Shown in pieces: positions 52,386-62,187 of a stretch of 64,000 nt of DNA. Position numbers and translations under genes: made by a program. Location: NCBI GenBank assembly GCA_027605045.1, contig JAQFWX010000031.1, positions 434,001 to 498,000 on the forward strand. The letters are read 5' to 3'. The DNA is from Phallus indusiatus (lineage: Eukaryota; Basidiomycota; Agaricomycetes; Phallales; Phallaceae). Each line of letters opens with the position of its first letter. The first letter of the stretch is position 1. Below the pieces are notes generated by a model. It was not told where the DNA came from. It did not search any database and saw only the letters and a list, made by a program, of their open reading frames with translations.

Positions 52386-53060
52386 TGTCACGCCCGGCGT
52401 GCCCCGTGACAATTCCCGAGCTATTACGTAAGCCACACGCCGGGACCCAAGGTTCTCTACTAAGTACGCGTCACGTACTTACCTCGTACTCCCCGTACTT
52501 GATGCACAGCCCCCCGATCCGTCCATTTCTAAATGGAGCCCATCCGCCCGACTCTCTGACTAACCAGGGGTTCGGTTAATCCGGACTCTGCCCGTTCTGT
52601 CCGTCCTAGAAACCACCATTCCTTTCTTATCCTTTTCTCCTTTTAGTATAGTTATCTTACACTCCTGTATTTAAACCCCAGTCTCGTAGCTGGGATTCCC
52701 CAGTCAGAATATAATCATTTCTTCTCTCTCATCTACTCCGTCTCTGTTCTTCTCCGTACTCTGCGTGCTCGTCTCGTACTTAGTTGCGGACTTGCACGTA
52801 GTTCAAGTCCCAGTCGTCGTCAGACCTCTTGGGCAATCTAAGTTCGTCGTCGTACTTAACGTCGGACTTGTGCGTACTAGTTACGTACTTCTCTCGTTCT
52901 CTGAAATCGAGGGATAACTGAAGTTGGGCGAGTGGGCGCAGCATACAAGCTGAAGCCAAGTCCCTCACACCTGTACTCTCCGTACTCTCTCTATCCGCAC
53001 GCACGTGTTTCGTACTAGACCGGACTTTGCCGGGATAGGCTCGGAACACGGCGCTTGACA
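52386..53060 (+). repeat. Chromovirus 2 3' LTR
   Basis: 675 bp, no difference seen from 44743-45417. A purine tract GGTCTTGAAGGGGGAGTAC just before it is the likely polypurine tract. Confidence 0.95.
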
Positions 53061-53344
53061 GGAGTATGGTATTAGGATCAATGTTGATTTCGGGAACGAG
53101 TGTATTGTAGACACAGATAATGGTGAGAAAGCCTGGATTTGGACCGGTTCGAAGAGAAGAACGGAATGTAAAGGGGAAGAAGGGAAGTTGTAAATAAGGA
53201 GTAGGATTTTGTGAGTTTTCGTTATTGTATGACATATTGGGATGACAAGATGAAGAGAAGCACTAAGGGAACTGTTCAAGAAAGAAGAAGAAAAGTAAGT
53301 GGATCTGATTGTTTTTTGCCTCGTACGCTATCTTTATTGTTCTA

Positions 53345-53569
53345 GGTTCATCCAAAAATGTTGGAACAAACTCGTCGGATCTTTCGGAAGGATCGCTTGG
53401 TAGGGGAAGAGGAGCTGGGAAGGGAAGGGGATGATTGTATCGGAGAAGTTTGAGGTGAAAGTGGAGAGAATCGTGATGGTGGGGTATCTTCTGGGATTAA
53501 ATTCGCAGGTCTGTAAGGGCTGAGTCTTTGAGTATTCATGCCCTTCATGATTACCCATCGACTTGGCAC
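53345..53569 (-). pseudogene. Family F C-terminal remnant (copy C6)
   Basis: Reads PSRWVIMKGMNTQRLSPY, then a Ser/Pro stretch and SFRKIRRVCSNIFG before the stop. PSRW aligns with DVPSRW of copy C5 and RRVCSNIFG with RRVCSGFLERT at 30.9 kb. The upstream half is cut off by the solo LTR at 53570, beyond which it does not resume. Confidence 0.6.
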
Positions 53570-53965
53570 TGTTAGGGCTACTCAGCTCACACTAGAGGGA
53601 GGGGATCCTAAGACAATATATTGGAAGGGAGACTAACTACTCACCTAGAGGGAGGGGATCCTAAGAGAACAAGCTTAGGGACCCTCACTCTAGGTACAGC
53701 TACTATATACATAAAACGACGACGCGGCGTGCGGCCCTGACACAGCTAAGTGCCAGGCGCCCAAACCGAACCTAAGCAACGTGATGTCACGGGCATCACG
53801 CCGGGTACGAGCGCGCAACGCGCGCGAGTAGAGAAAGTGAAATAGAGACAGAACAAGGAAACGGAGAGTGGAAGTAAAATATGGAAACGATAAATAAGAT
53901 AGAAACGAAATGATGCCGATGATAATAAATAAGAAAATGAGAGACGGCGGTAGCGTACCCTGACA
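53570..53965 (-). mobile_element. Solo LTR-A (Re), no target duplication
   Basis: 396 bp with intact ends. The flanks GGCAC and GGGTC differ, unlike all other copies, so recombination between two elements or loss of one side is likely; this fits the missing 5' half of the gene remnant beside it. Confidence 0.88.
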
Positions 53966-54160
53966 GGGTCAAACCCGGGTATGAACAGGTTAAACCTGCG
54001 GGTACCTGGGTTAAGATAAAAAACGGGTAATACCTGGGTACCCGTCGCGGGTACCCGTTACCTGTGAGTGAAAAACCCGCGGATCCGGGTATGGGTTGGG
54101 AGTGACACAGGTACCCGTGCACAGGTACCCGAACCCGTGGGTATATACCCGTGGCCATCC
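53966..54160. repeat. GGGTACCC-type degenerate simple repeat
   Basis: Dense, irregular repeats of GGGTACC, CCCGGGTA and ACCTGGGTACCCG over about 190 bp. The palindromic unit makes both strands look alike. No open frame is meaningful here. Confidence 0.75.
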
Positions 54161-54436
54161 TTAATGTGGAAGCGCTCGGGGACAATAGATGAGTATCGCC
54201 ACGGGATCCGAGGTGATAAAAGGGAGTTCGAAGAGGTTCGGAGAATTCGATCGGAGTTCGAATTCGAAGAGATCGAAAGGAATAGATAAGGAAAACGAGA
54301 AATAACAGAACTACAGTTCGAGTTCTCGGAACCCAAACTCAAAGTCTCGGAAAGGAATCGGAAAGGAGAAAGGAGGATCGGAACACAAGGAAACAAAGAA
54401 ATAATGACACGGAAGACATGAAACTAGCGTACCCTG
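54161..54436 (-). repeat. LTR-like fragment ending GCGTACCCTGACA
   Basis: A/G-rich sequence with GAGTTCGAATTCGAAGAG that ends with the same terminal bases as LTR-A copies, but without similarity through the body. Probably a truncated related LTR. Confidence 0.4.
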
Positions 54437-54572
54437 ACACCATCTACTCTCTTTCACCTCTCGAGCTAGAATCTCTCTGAGAATTTATCGATGATAATTT
54501 GAAGACTGGATTTATTCGTCATTCCAACTCTCCTCATGGCACTCCAGTCCTTTTCGTCAAGAAAAAAGACGG
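54437..54572 (+). pseudogene. Ty3-type reverse transcriptase fragment
   Basis: Reads IYSLSPLELESL, an in-frame TGA, then [20 protein letters not shown] and VLFVKKKDG. This is the start of a reverse transcriptase domain as in both chromoviruses. It stops abruptly at 54572, exactly where the segmental duplication begins. Confidence 0.8.
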
Positions 54573-54889
54573 AATAATGTGGCGTCAACTATGTAGTATG
54601 TACATAATACTAAGTTAATTAAACCGCCGTGGCCATAGATAGCACAGTGACAGTTGCGCCGAACGCGCAGTTCGAAATTTGAGATAGATGTGCTACGCCT
54701 GCGTCCGTGGGATGATAGGGGAATATAAATATTGCACTGTTTATACGCGACCGCACCGTGGCTTTTCTTTTCTTCTCATGTGCTCTCTACTAATAGCTCC
54801 TCTCTGAATCCGAGTTCTTTATACAGTTTACTTCTGAGATTTTGAATTACTGATACGTTAATGAAGATACCAAATTTAAAGCTTACGTT

Positions 54890-55796
54890 ATGAAGTCCGC
54901 CACCAAAGTGAAACGCTTCTTGTCAGACTCGACGAAACAGGAGCTTTCAGCACCGGCTCTTCCTCCTGGCTATTTCGAGGCTACACAAAATGTCGGTCAG
55001 ACTTCTCCTGATGATGATATAATTGCGACGGGACCTCATCCACGATTAACTCGCCCGACAAATTATTTGACATTAATCCGCGAGGAATCTCCAATTCGGG
55101 GGTCGTTCAGAGTTGATCCTACTCTGGCCATTCCACCAGGCGCTATAATTTCCAAAGATCAGCATGGGAAGGAGTTGAATCTCAAGTTCAATTCAACGTG
55201 TGGAATGGCGGAGGCTGGTGTTGAAATTGTGCGTGGGATTGTTGCTCCGACTTTGCATATGGGACCCGCCAGGTTAGAGATGGTATCAGTACATTGTGAT
55301 GTTATAGCAACAATAGTACGTTATAAAGAGAAAGCTTCTTTTGAGACGATCGTATACTCAATACTTGATACAGCACGACCGAGGACAAAACCGATTCCGC
55401 CTCACTGCGATATCACACAATGGCAACATCGTCATCAACATACCTTCTACATTCACGGGGAGTATAGTTGGAAAAATGAACAGGGGGACAATAAAATTCG
55501 CAACGGAAGTTCAAGCGCAACTTACGATACTTTCGGAACAAAACAAGGAGAGCCGGTATTTTATTGGGGACTATTTGCGGACGGGATATCGGGACGATGA
55601 ATCATGGACTATGGACCATCTACATGTAGAATCCCATGGCGCAAATTCGACTGTTGTTGTCAATTTTGTGCCGCCGGAGTCAAGCTCAAGTTCACCGGCT
55701 ATTCAAAGTCGCGGCGCTCAACGTAGTAGATCCCGAATATCGGCGCAAAAACCTCGTCAAAAAAGAGCTTTATACGACGATTGTTCAGTTAATTGA
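54890..55796 (+). CDS. DUF7330 domain protein, duplicated copy B
   Basis: Exons 54890-55315 and 55374-55796, 282 residues. Relative to copy A, 10 bp (CTAAAGACGA) are missing after the ancestral ATG at 54861, which puts a TGA in frame; the next ATG (MKSATKVKRFL) restores the frame and is taken as the start. The DUF7330 domain is complete: TNYLTLIREESPIRGSFRVD, NLKFNSTCGMAE, RFRLTAISHNGNIVINIP, SRYFIGDYLRTGYRDDES. The last residues (KRALYDDCSVN) differ from copy A (KKNFIRRLFS) through a small length change. It may be functional with a shorter N-terminus. Confidence 0.72.
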
Positions 55797-56186
55797 GGTA
55801 AAAGGGGGTCTTGTGATGATGATCGATAGATTGCACTATGATTCCGGTCTGTGTACGTGTATGTACTATAAAGTCTCGATTTTAAGAGAATGTATAATAA
55901 CAGAACCGTCAAACTCCCTAGAAATTAGATTTAGAAAACATTCAACTTGTAAAATGACAAAAGAAAGTGACGGACTCAAGAAGGTATATTCACATCATTA
56001 TCAACAGCGTTAGTGTTGAGCTACCCGTAAATTATAGGTTTTAGTATTCCTTGCGACCGCCGAAAAATATTGTTGAAGAAAAGTGGGGGAATGATTATCA
56101 AAAATGTATTATGAATTGATCAACTTCTTGAGGAAGTACCGTTTCTATTAGAAAATCGTAAGAACAAAAGATGAAGGGGGAAAAAA

Positions 56187-56756
56187 TCATGAGACATACG
56201 TCAATTTAGCCCGATCGCTTTCTAAGACAATCTTCGCAGCCTTCTCGACGACTTCTCTATCCGTCTCGAATGTAAGTCTCTTCAACGCCGTCTCAACCGA
56301 CACAAACTCGCTCAAAAAGTTCTCGCTCAAAGTCTGCGTTCCATCCTGCTTCGGCTCGCCGGTCCACTCGGCTATATACCACCACGTGAATTTAACATTC
56401 GTCGGACCAACCGTGCGCATTGTAACTGCAAAGGGTTCCTTCGCATTCGAGACTAGTGCAGCTGAGTCTTTGATATCTGAACCCGGTGGCGGCGCGCGAG
56501 TCCACATTTGGAGTCCGGACATCAGTCGACATGGGTATCCGGTTTCTTCAAACGTTTCGCGTACGGCGGCATCTTCTACTGATTCGTTTCTGTCTTTTCT
56601 GCCTTTTGCGAGTAGCCAGTGATCCTTTGTTGCATGGTAGAGAATGCAAACTTCAAGACCGTGAGGATGTGTTGTTCGTCTGAAAAGGATTGCACCAGCG
56701 CTGATGACGAAATTAGGCGAGAAAAGAAGCGTAGTGGGGAATTTGGCGGCTGCCAT
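56187..56756 (-). CDS. Nudix hydrolase, duplicated copy B
   Basis: 189 residues, intronless, with the full Nudix box GRKDRNESVEDAAVRETFEE and TGY. Differences from copy A include KFPTT for KSPTT, HATKDHWLL for YATEDEWLL and SENF for NENF. All metal-binding glutamates are kept in both. It shares a 227-bp divergent promoter with LIPB. Confidence 0.88.
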   Translation of the reverse strand: MAAAKFPTTLLFSPNFVISAGAILFRRTTHPHGLEVCILYHATKDHWLLAKGRKDRNESVEDAAVRETFEETGYPCRLMSGLQMWTRAPPPGSDIKDSAALVSNAKEPFAVTMRTVGPTNVKFTWWYIAEWTGEPKQDGTQTLSENFLSEFVSVETALKRLTFETDREVVEKAAKIVLESDRAKLTYVS

Positions 56757-56983
56757 TTCTTTTTGATTTTTCTTGAGCTGGTGTAGTGGCGAAGTGCAGT
56801 TATGAGATGTGGAGTGGAATGGAAGGAAAGGAAGGCGAGATTTCTATTGTGCCACGAAGAGTGTCGGACGAAGAGAAAAAAATATGAAATGGGGCCAGGG
56901 GCCGAACTGACAGTGACGTCTGTGTGAGCCGAGTTACGTAATTCAGCGTGACTCTTTGTCCGTGACCCGGTCCCGAAAAAGCG
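56757..56983. promoter_or_regulatory. Divergent promoter, Nudix copy B and LIPB
   Basis: 227 bp separate the two start codons. In copy 1 of the duplication only the left 190 bp or so are kept. No clear TATA box is seen on either side. Confidence 0.5.
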
Positions 56984-57784
56984 ATGTTGAACGTCGTCAG
57001 CCGTACCGTGGTGCACGCCCATATCTTTCGTCAACCACTGCCTTACCTTCCTACTCTAAATCTCCAAAACAAAATACACGAAATCCAACTGAATATCAGA
57101 AGAGCGCGACCAGGATCGCACAAAGATGTGCTGTTGCTACTTGAGCATCGTCCAGTTTATACCACAGGGCGTCGTCAAGCTACAGAAGAAGACTTGATTC
57201 AAGAAGAATCAACAAGACTACGGAGTTTTGGAGCTGACCATGTTCCGACGAAGCGAGGTGGTCAAACGACATATCACGGTCCAGGACAGGTCGTCGGATA
57301 TCCACTATTTGACCTCTCTCGAATGGGATTATCGATATCCGAGTATATCTGCAAATTGCAAACAGCAATGAAGAGACATTTCTCAGAACATTACGGAATC
57401 AAAACTGCTGAATCGGATAATACCGGTGTATTTTTGTCGAAGAATGTCAAGTTGGGATCTATTGGTGTACAGGTCCGTCACCGATTGACGAGTCATGGCA
57501 TTGCGTATAACGTTACGAGAGAACCGTTGAGCTGGTTTAATCAGGTCGTCGCGTGTGGGTTAGCAGACGTTAAGGCTGGGTGTCTTTCTGACGCGGCTAA
57601 TGGGCGGGATATCTCCGTTCAGAGCGACATGGAGCTCTTTTTGAAAACGTTTGCTGAGGTGTTTCATGTCGAGTTCAGAGAAGTAGATGCTGATGAAGAT
57701 AAGGAGCTATGGGAGAGTATACAAAGTTTGGAGATGGAGGCTGCGAGATACCCTGTCGCTCCTGTAGCGCCTGTTCTAACCTGA
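56984..57784 (+). CDS. LIP2: Lipoyl(octanoyl) transferase (LipB/LIP2)
   Basis: 266 residues, single exon. It transfers octanoate from acyl carrier protein to lipoyl domains of mitochondrial enzymes such as the glycine cleavage H protein and 2-oxoacid dehydrogenases. Seen: LLLEHRPVYTTGRR near residue 50, the signature RGGQTTYHGPGQVVGYPLFD, KLGSIGVQVRHRLTSHGIAY with the conserved lysine, and NQVVACGLADV with the catalytic cysteine. Length fits fungal LIP2. The N-terminus MLNVVSRTVVHAHIFRQPL is short and slightly basic and could include part of a mitochondrial presequence. Confidence 0.92.
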   Translation: MLNVVSRTVVHAHIFRQPLPYLPTLNLQNKIHEIQLNIRRARPGSHKDVLLLLEHRPVYTTGRRQATEEDLIQEESTRLRSFGADHVPTKRGGQTTYHGPGQVVGYPLFDLSRMGLSISEYICKLQTAMKRHFSEHYGIKTAESDNTGVFLSKNVKLGSIGVQVRHRLTSHGIAYNVTREPLSWFNQVVACGLADVKAGCLSDAANGRDISVQSDMELFLKTFAEVFHVEFREVDADEDKELWESIQSLEMEAARYPVAPVAPVLT

Positions 57785-57941
57785 TTAGGGTGGGCTTTGC
57801 ATTTTGTTTGGACGACTTTTTTGAGCTGAATCACTCTGTCACTACTAGCTACCACAAGTGTCCGTATTTTTCATATTAATTATACCTGATGACTATATAC
57901 ATAATAAGACATAAAAAACGATGAGAACTATCAGGTCTGAA

Positions 57942-59828
57942 TCATAAGCCTCCTGAGATGGAAAGCCAACTGATACGGGATGATTCAAAAACTTTGCCAT
58001 CGACGTCAAGTGCAGTATCAAGTGGTGACACTACGGAGCAAAAGGAGATGAAAGTATAAGTATCAGGAGAATAACTTTCGGACGCTGGTCTTCTCCTTAG
58101 ATCTAAAAGAAATCGACAAGCAAGGATTGCAGGAATTCTGAAAAACGGATTTGATATTTCATCCTTTATACATAACATAGTCGCTACGTACGGGATCGGA
58201 ACGCTGTCTAGAAAACCTCGTAATTCCTGAAAGATTCTCGTATATCGATGGGAAAGAGATGTATTATAATCACCTACTGGTTTAATGACAGGCTAGTAGG
58301 GTATTGTAGATATCAGCCATGATGTTATCAAGGTTAATCATGGTGCAAAAAACGTACGAGGTTCAGCAAAATTGCTGATAACTCGAGAATGAAGGCGGCG
58401 CTGTACTCAGATTAATTTCTTGCGAAACCTGATTTTCTTTTTCAACAACATACAAAAAGCATATCAGACCTGGGTCCGGCGGAATGACTTGTTAATATTG
58501 AAAGAATATAATGTGAACCCTGAAAAGCTCACTCTTCTCCACTAAAAAACGAAGTATGCTTCCAGAAGGGAAGCTAAATTTGAGGAATTGACGAGACTGG
58601 TAGAGAATTATCACGATTGCAAATGCCTCCGCCACCAATCCTAGCACGGATACTACAGTCATCCCTATCATAGCCCATAATTCAGTTTACATTGAGGCAG
58701 AAGCGAAAACAGAAATGTAAAATTAACATACACCTAAAAAAAGAAAGGAAACGTAATGTCATACAACTGCCTAAGAGAAAATTCTGTAAGACTTGCTTAG
58801 GACTGGCGATGACTACTCCAAAGTAAGACGACTCAGGGCATAATGTCTTAAAAACCTCGTACTTAATTTACAAAGAATATTGTCATTCAATGAAATCGGC
58901 CATGATTGAAATGATGCACTCACAAAACTCATGATAATGACTGTCAGAGATAAGAGCGCAAGGATTACCACTGGAGGGCACATCCTAGAATAACATATGG
59001 CGTAGGTACGGAGAAACACTACGGCTGCGGGGGTGAATTATCAGAGAAATCAACAACAAATGGAGACACTTACTTAGTATGCCCGCTCTAGCAAAAACAT
59101 TTAGTATGCCCACAAAACGATAAAGAGCAGTACAACTAGTGGCATAAAGCTCAGGAAAAGCTCAACGATATATATGATGATGACATACTGAGAGAATCAA
59201 TCAGAGAGATGAAAGAAAAACTGAACGTTACTTACCTGAGAAAACGTCTTTGAGAAAGCGACTATTACGAATATGATTTTGGCAACAGGACAATAGCGGG
59301 TTACAATATAAAGAAAAGTTGTCAAATTCGGACGGGCCAACCATATATATGTTATTTCGTCCGACAAACAAAGCAAATGATCAAAAACTAAAACCGCTGG
59401 TACCACTTGCGTCAAAAAAATAGGAATTCAAAGTCATTGTGTTATGTCCTACATAAAAGTGCCACCTGCAAGTAATTCTGAATGGTCCTTGTGCTTGCTT
59501 TAGATAATGTCTGAAAATCGAATAAAAAAACACTTACAAAGCTTCCAATTCTCCCGTTGTTATATCTTCGTGCATTTTTCGATGAAGTACGAGTGAACAT
59601 ACAGATTCAAAAGGAGAGAAATCTATCCATCCTGTGGCTCATTACCATGCTCTTTATGAAGGCGAGGCAAATATGAAGTTGAGGTAGTGTAGGAGGTATC
59701 ACTTTTGAGAAGTGGAACTACTAATCTTGCCGAATAACATACAGCCGTGCCTTGACATGCGAAGGACTCAGGAGAAACCCTTGATATGATTATATTACAC
59801 TCAATCATAATATTAAAATACGCAGCCA
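57942..59828 (-). CDS. DUF6533-type membrane protein, reverse strand
   Basis: A multi-exon gene read right to left. Recognisable parts: MAAYFNIMIECNIIISR at 59828; VVPAVLVFDHLLCLSDEITY followed by IW and LYIVTRYCPVAKI (59415-59230), matching the YDxLLxLxxE...IW hallmark; a hydrophobic exon with YIVELFLSFMPLVVLLF; AVVFLRTYAICYSRMCPPVV (about 59010-58950), equivalent to the LRVYALY segment; ELWAMIGMTVVSVLGLVAEA (about 58690); and FRIPAILACRFLLDLRRRP with a Ser-rich tail ending at 57942. Intron borders were not all resolved, and decay of one or more exons is possible. It is a distant relative of the two copies at the left end. Confidence 0.55.
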
Positions 59829-60375
59829 TGACGTGAAGTTATAATGATAACTTTAAATCCATGGCCAAAGTGGGTGTTCACACACAGGTAAGCGCCTCTG
59901 GCCAGGTCTGAGTCAAGCACGTGCAGTCCGTGGCGTCGCCACACGTATACATCTATTGTCCGGTTCAGATTTCGAACACAACATTTGAGAATGTGTTAAT
60001 TTCCTCGCACCAGTCATCGTTGTATAAAACGTCTAATGTGCGAGATGAGCTCGCCGCTATAGTTTGATGAACTCAGAATAGGATTCAGGAATCAGAAAGC
60101 AAAATAAATACTACTAGACGCTTGTGGGTGGATATGAGCGCTAAAGCTATCTATCTTGCCAATATTTATCATTGTGCCAACTTCCAAGTTGATCTAACGA
60201 GCTGTGATAGGATGTCAAGTTCTTCCTTGCTGAAATAATCCACGGAAAGAATGTCCTTAAATCCAGCAACCAGCCACACCTTCAAATAATAAACTCAAAC
60301 TTCAGAGCCTCAGATTTCAATTTTCTCTTTTATAAGAGAGATTTCTGAACGTCAGTGTGAGAGCCGCGGAGTTTA
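59829..60375. other. Intergenic
   Basis: Nothing recognisable; short frames only. Confidence 0.4.
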
Positions 60376-60590
60376 TCATACACGTCCGAGGATTTCTTGC
60401 TCGATCTTGTTGAAGTTTTCACTTAGATTATTAATACGAAAACCAGTTACTATAAAAACCCCAAATATTGTATTTACTCTTCTTTGTGTATAGATCTCTT
60501 TCTGTCCACCTTCATATTCCTTCCTTATTTGGTCTCTCAACGCCTGAAGCTTTGCCTCCGCTCCAGACGTTCTCACAGTCAGCCTAATAC
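60376..60590 (-). pseudogene. Possible phosphoglucomutase C-terminal fragment
   Basis: On the minus strand IRLTVRTSGAEAKLQ resembles the phosphate-binding R-T-S-G-T-E-P-K loop in domain 4 of phosphohexomutases (PGM2/PGM3-like). It is followed by ALRDQIRKEYEGGQKEIYTQ and a weaker tail. Nothing of the other three domains is present within the next kilobase, so if the match is real this is a fragment. The A and A for T and P changes weaken it. Confidence 0.3.
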
Positions 60591-60599
60591 GTGCGCCTC

Positions 60600-60910
60600 A
60601 GGAGCGAACAGGAAGGGAAGGGAATCAGCGTTTATGTGCTCAGAGGGGGGAGTGGGGGGAAAACATAGTTGTTTTTTTGTAAACTAAAGAGAAGTTTTTA
60701 TATACATTATTTGTGAGATTTCCGGGAAATTGGAATGGTGGTAGTATACAATTTAAAGTAAATGGAAAATGTGAAAAAGCCAGAAAAGCTTAATGAAAAA
60801 AATACAAGGAAATTAAATTTGCAAAAGATCGACGGACCGGCGCATATACCAACCGCCGATTAATCTCTGCTCAGTGGCCTGTTCGCGCACGCAACAAGCC
60901 CTGGCCGAGA
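60600..60910 (-). repeat. Relic matching the 3' flank of family F copy C3
   Basis: Shares GGGAATCAGYGT, TGTGCTCAGAGGG and the TGH/TGY-EI motif order with 43200-43540, over about 300 bp with low but continuous similarity. No open frame of note. Confidence 0.4.
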
Positions 60911-61349
60911 TTATAGCTATTTTTGGAAGCCCTCATAGGATTAATCCGGAGAAAGCCGAACGCCGTTGCGTCCACAGCTCACACTTCTATTGGTCAATTT
61001 AAAAGGTTTAATATATTTTATGGTTCAAAGCTCTTTGACGTTTGCTCCATGGTGGAGTGCCCACGCGAGGTAAAATTCAGAAAAACTATATATCTTATGC
61101 ATGAATCTTTTGAGCCTTCGAAGATTCAGAGCCACATCTTACATGAACGACGAGAATTAAATGTTTGACATATTTTAAGGTGATCTCCATTATCTACTTG
61201 CATGCCTTCAATTTTTGCCTCGGTGGCGGGCAACGAGAATAGCAGGGCAAAAACTTGGCGGAATCTCAGTTTAAAATTACCTAGCTGTGTCCGAATCGGA
61301 CCGCATTGCCTTGTCAAAGGCGCAGCATCACGAAAAAGCATCGTTAGAA
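60911..61349. other. Intergenic / possible upstream exon
   Basis: No gene is supported. The frame of the next gene is open back to 61275, and an ATG at 61202 begins a different frame that could be a short upstream exon, but no convincing splice joins them. Confidence 0.35.
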
Positions 61350-62021
61350 ATGTTTTCAGCCAATTCTATACTCACCATGCTCCGTACGGATACCGGGCCT
61401 ACATCATGGAATTCTCTGATCTCTTTTTCTCCAACGTCAGAGACCGAGGCATCCACGGACGCCAATTTGCATAACCGATACCGTGCTTTGCTCGAGTTAC
61501 ACATTTTTCATCAACCAGAGCCAAAAGGAAAGGAAGATCTTCAACTCACCTTGCTTATTCTTGACGAGGAGATCCGGTATCACCAAAAGGCGGATCACTA
61601 TCGCTCTTCACTTTCTCTTGCAAGCTATCTCATCGCCAGATACCAATGTCCTGAACATATATGGGCTATTTGGGCTGCTAGACAGGCAAATTATGATGCC
61701 TCCAAATGCGTTGATTCGCATTATTTATATTATGTGGCGGGTGGCATGGATAAGGCGCAGGCTTATGTGGAGAGCTGTAGCATTACTGATATGGTAGCTG
61801 GTGGCGGCATTGGGCGAACTGATTGGTGGAAATGGATGGTAGAAGAGGCGGGTGGTGATGAGAAAGTAGCGTTTGAAGAGGTGAAATCTGAAGTTATCGG
61901 ACGTATTGACCGCGATCGAGAGTGCGGAGTCACGGATGAAGAAGTCAAATTGTTTGTAGAAAGCTCATGGCGTTCTGAGACGGTTCGATGGGCCGAGTCA
62001 TTGCTCCCAGAGGAATACTGA
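61350..62021 (+). CDS. Hypothetical protein, 223 residues
   Basis: Begins MFSANSILTMLRTDTGPTSW at the first ATG of an open stretch that starts at 61275. Seen: RYRALLELHIFHQPEPKGKE, EEIRYHQKADHYRSSLSLAS, a Trp-rich stretch HIWAIWAARQANYDASKCVD, DMVAGGGIGRTDWWKWMVEE and an acidic/basic C-terminal helix ending SLLPEEY. Predicted mostly helical, no signal peptide or membrane segment. I do not recognise the family. The start could be further upstream if an exon is missed. Confidence 0.6.
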   Translation: MFSANSILTMLRTDTGPTSWNSLISFSPTSETEASTDANLHNRYRALLELHIFHQPEPKGKEDLQLTLLILDEEIRYHQKADHYRSSLSLASYLIARYQCPEHIWAIWAARQANYDASKCVDSHYLYYVAGGMDKAQAYVESCSITDMVAGGGIGRTDWWKWMVEEAGGDEKVAFEEVKSEVIGRIDRDRECGVTDEEVKLFVESSWRSETVRWAESLLPEEY

Positions 62022-62187
62022 ACGTTGAACATGTATACTTAGAACAATAAAAATGGACAGATGTATATATGTTTGTATTAAGGCTGAAGCGCTGACCCTT
62101 GGGGTCTTGTAACCTAGGCGCTCGGCACATTCCGAATTCAATTTTTCTTCTCTTCAGCCCATGTAAAACCGAAGCTCTTTTATTATA

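Larger units (their letters stand above)
44743..53060 (+). mobile_element. Chromovirus 2: full-length Ty3-type element with antisense gene
   Basis: 8318 bp, with 675-bp LTRs that look identical, flanked by GGAGT (44738-44742 and 53061-53065). Order: 5' LTR, self-primer site, gag, pol in the -1 frame, an antisense spliced gene, 3' LTR. Identical LTRs and unbroken frames indicate a very young, possibly active copy. It interrupts the family F gene C3. The internal part uses GTAC-rich sequence (CGTACT recurs), unlike element 1, and the two share only family-level similarity. Confidence 0.95.
43452..53235 (-). pseudogene. Family F gene, copy C3, split by three retroelement insertions
   Basis: Four pieces read right to left. 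53235-53061: MSYNNENSQNPTPYLQLPFF to INIDPNTIL. 44742-44672: PTTPPPAMEVTVPYNDLELG. 44275-44188: ALTLYERTNINVMHESYEFV. 43765-43452: GIVIWRLVFRHWFYGYIQFL, VDAPFSAMPPPPDF and the end FLTARQL. Each gap is one insertion with its own target duplication (GGAGT, GTGGG, CCGTT), and counting each duplication once the frame is continuous through all three joints. The order matches copy C2: an FPF start, acidic middle, IWRL hydrophobic core, then FxDAP and a Pro-rich tail. The gene was therefore intact before these insertions. Function unknown. Confidence 0.75.
54573..56917. repeat. Segmental duplication, copy 2
   Basis: Counterpart of 13479-16963. It lacks two blocks present there. To the right it continues smoothly into LIPB, so this looks like the original context of the Nudix promoter; to the left it abuts a reverse transcriptase fragment. 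Confidence 0.9.
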
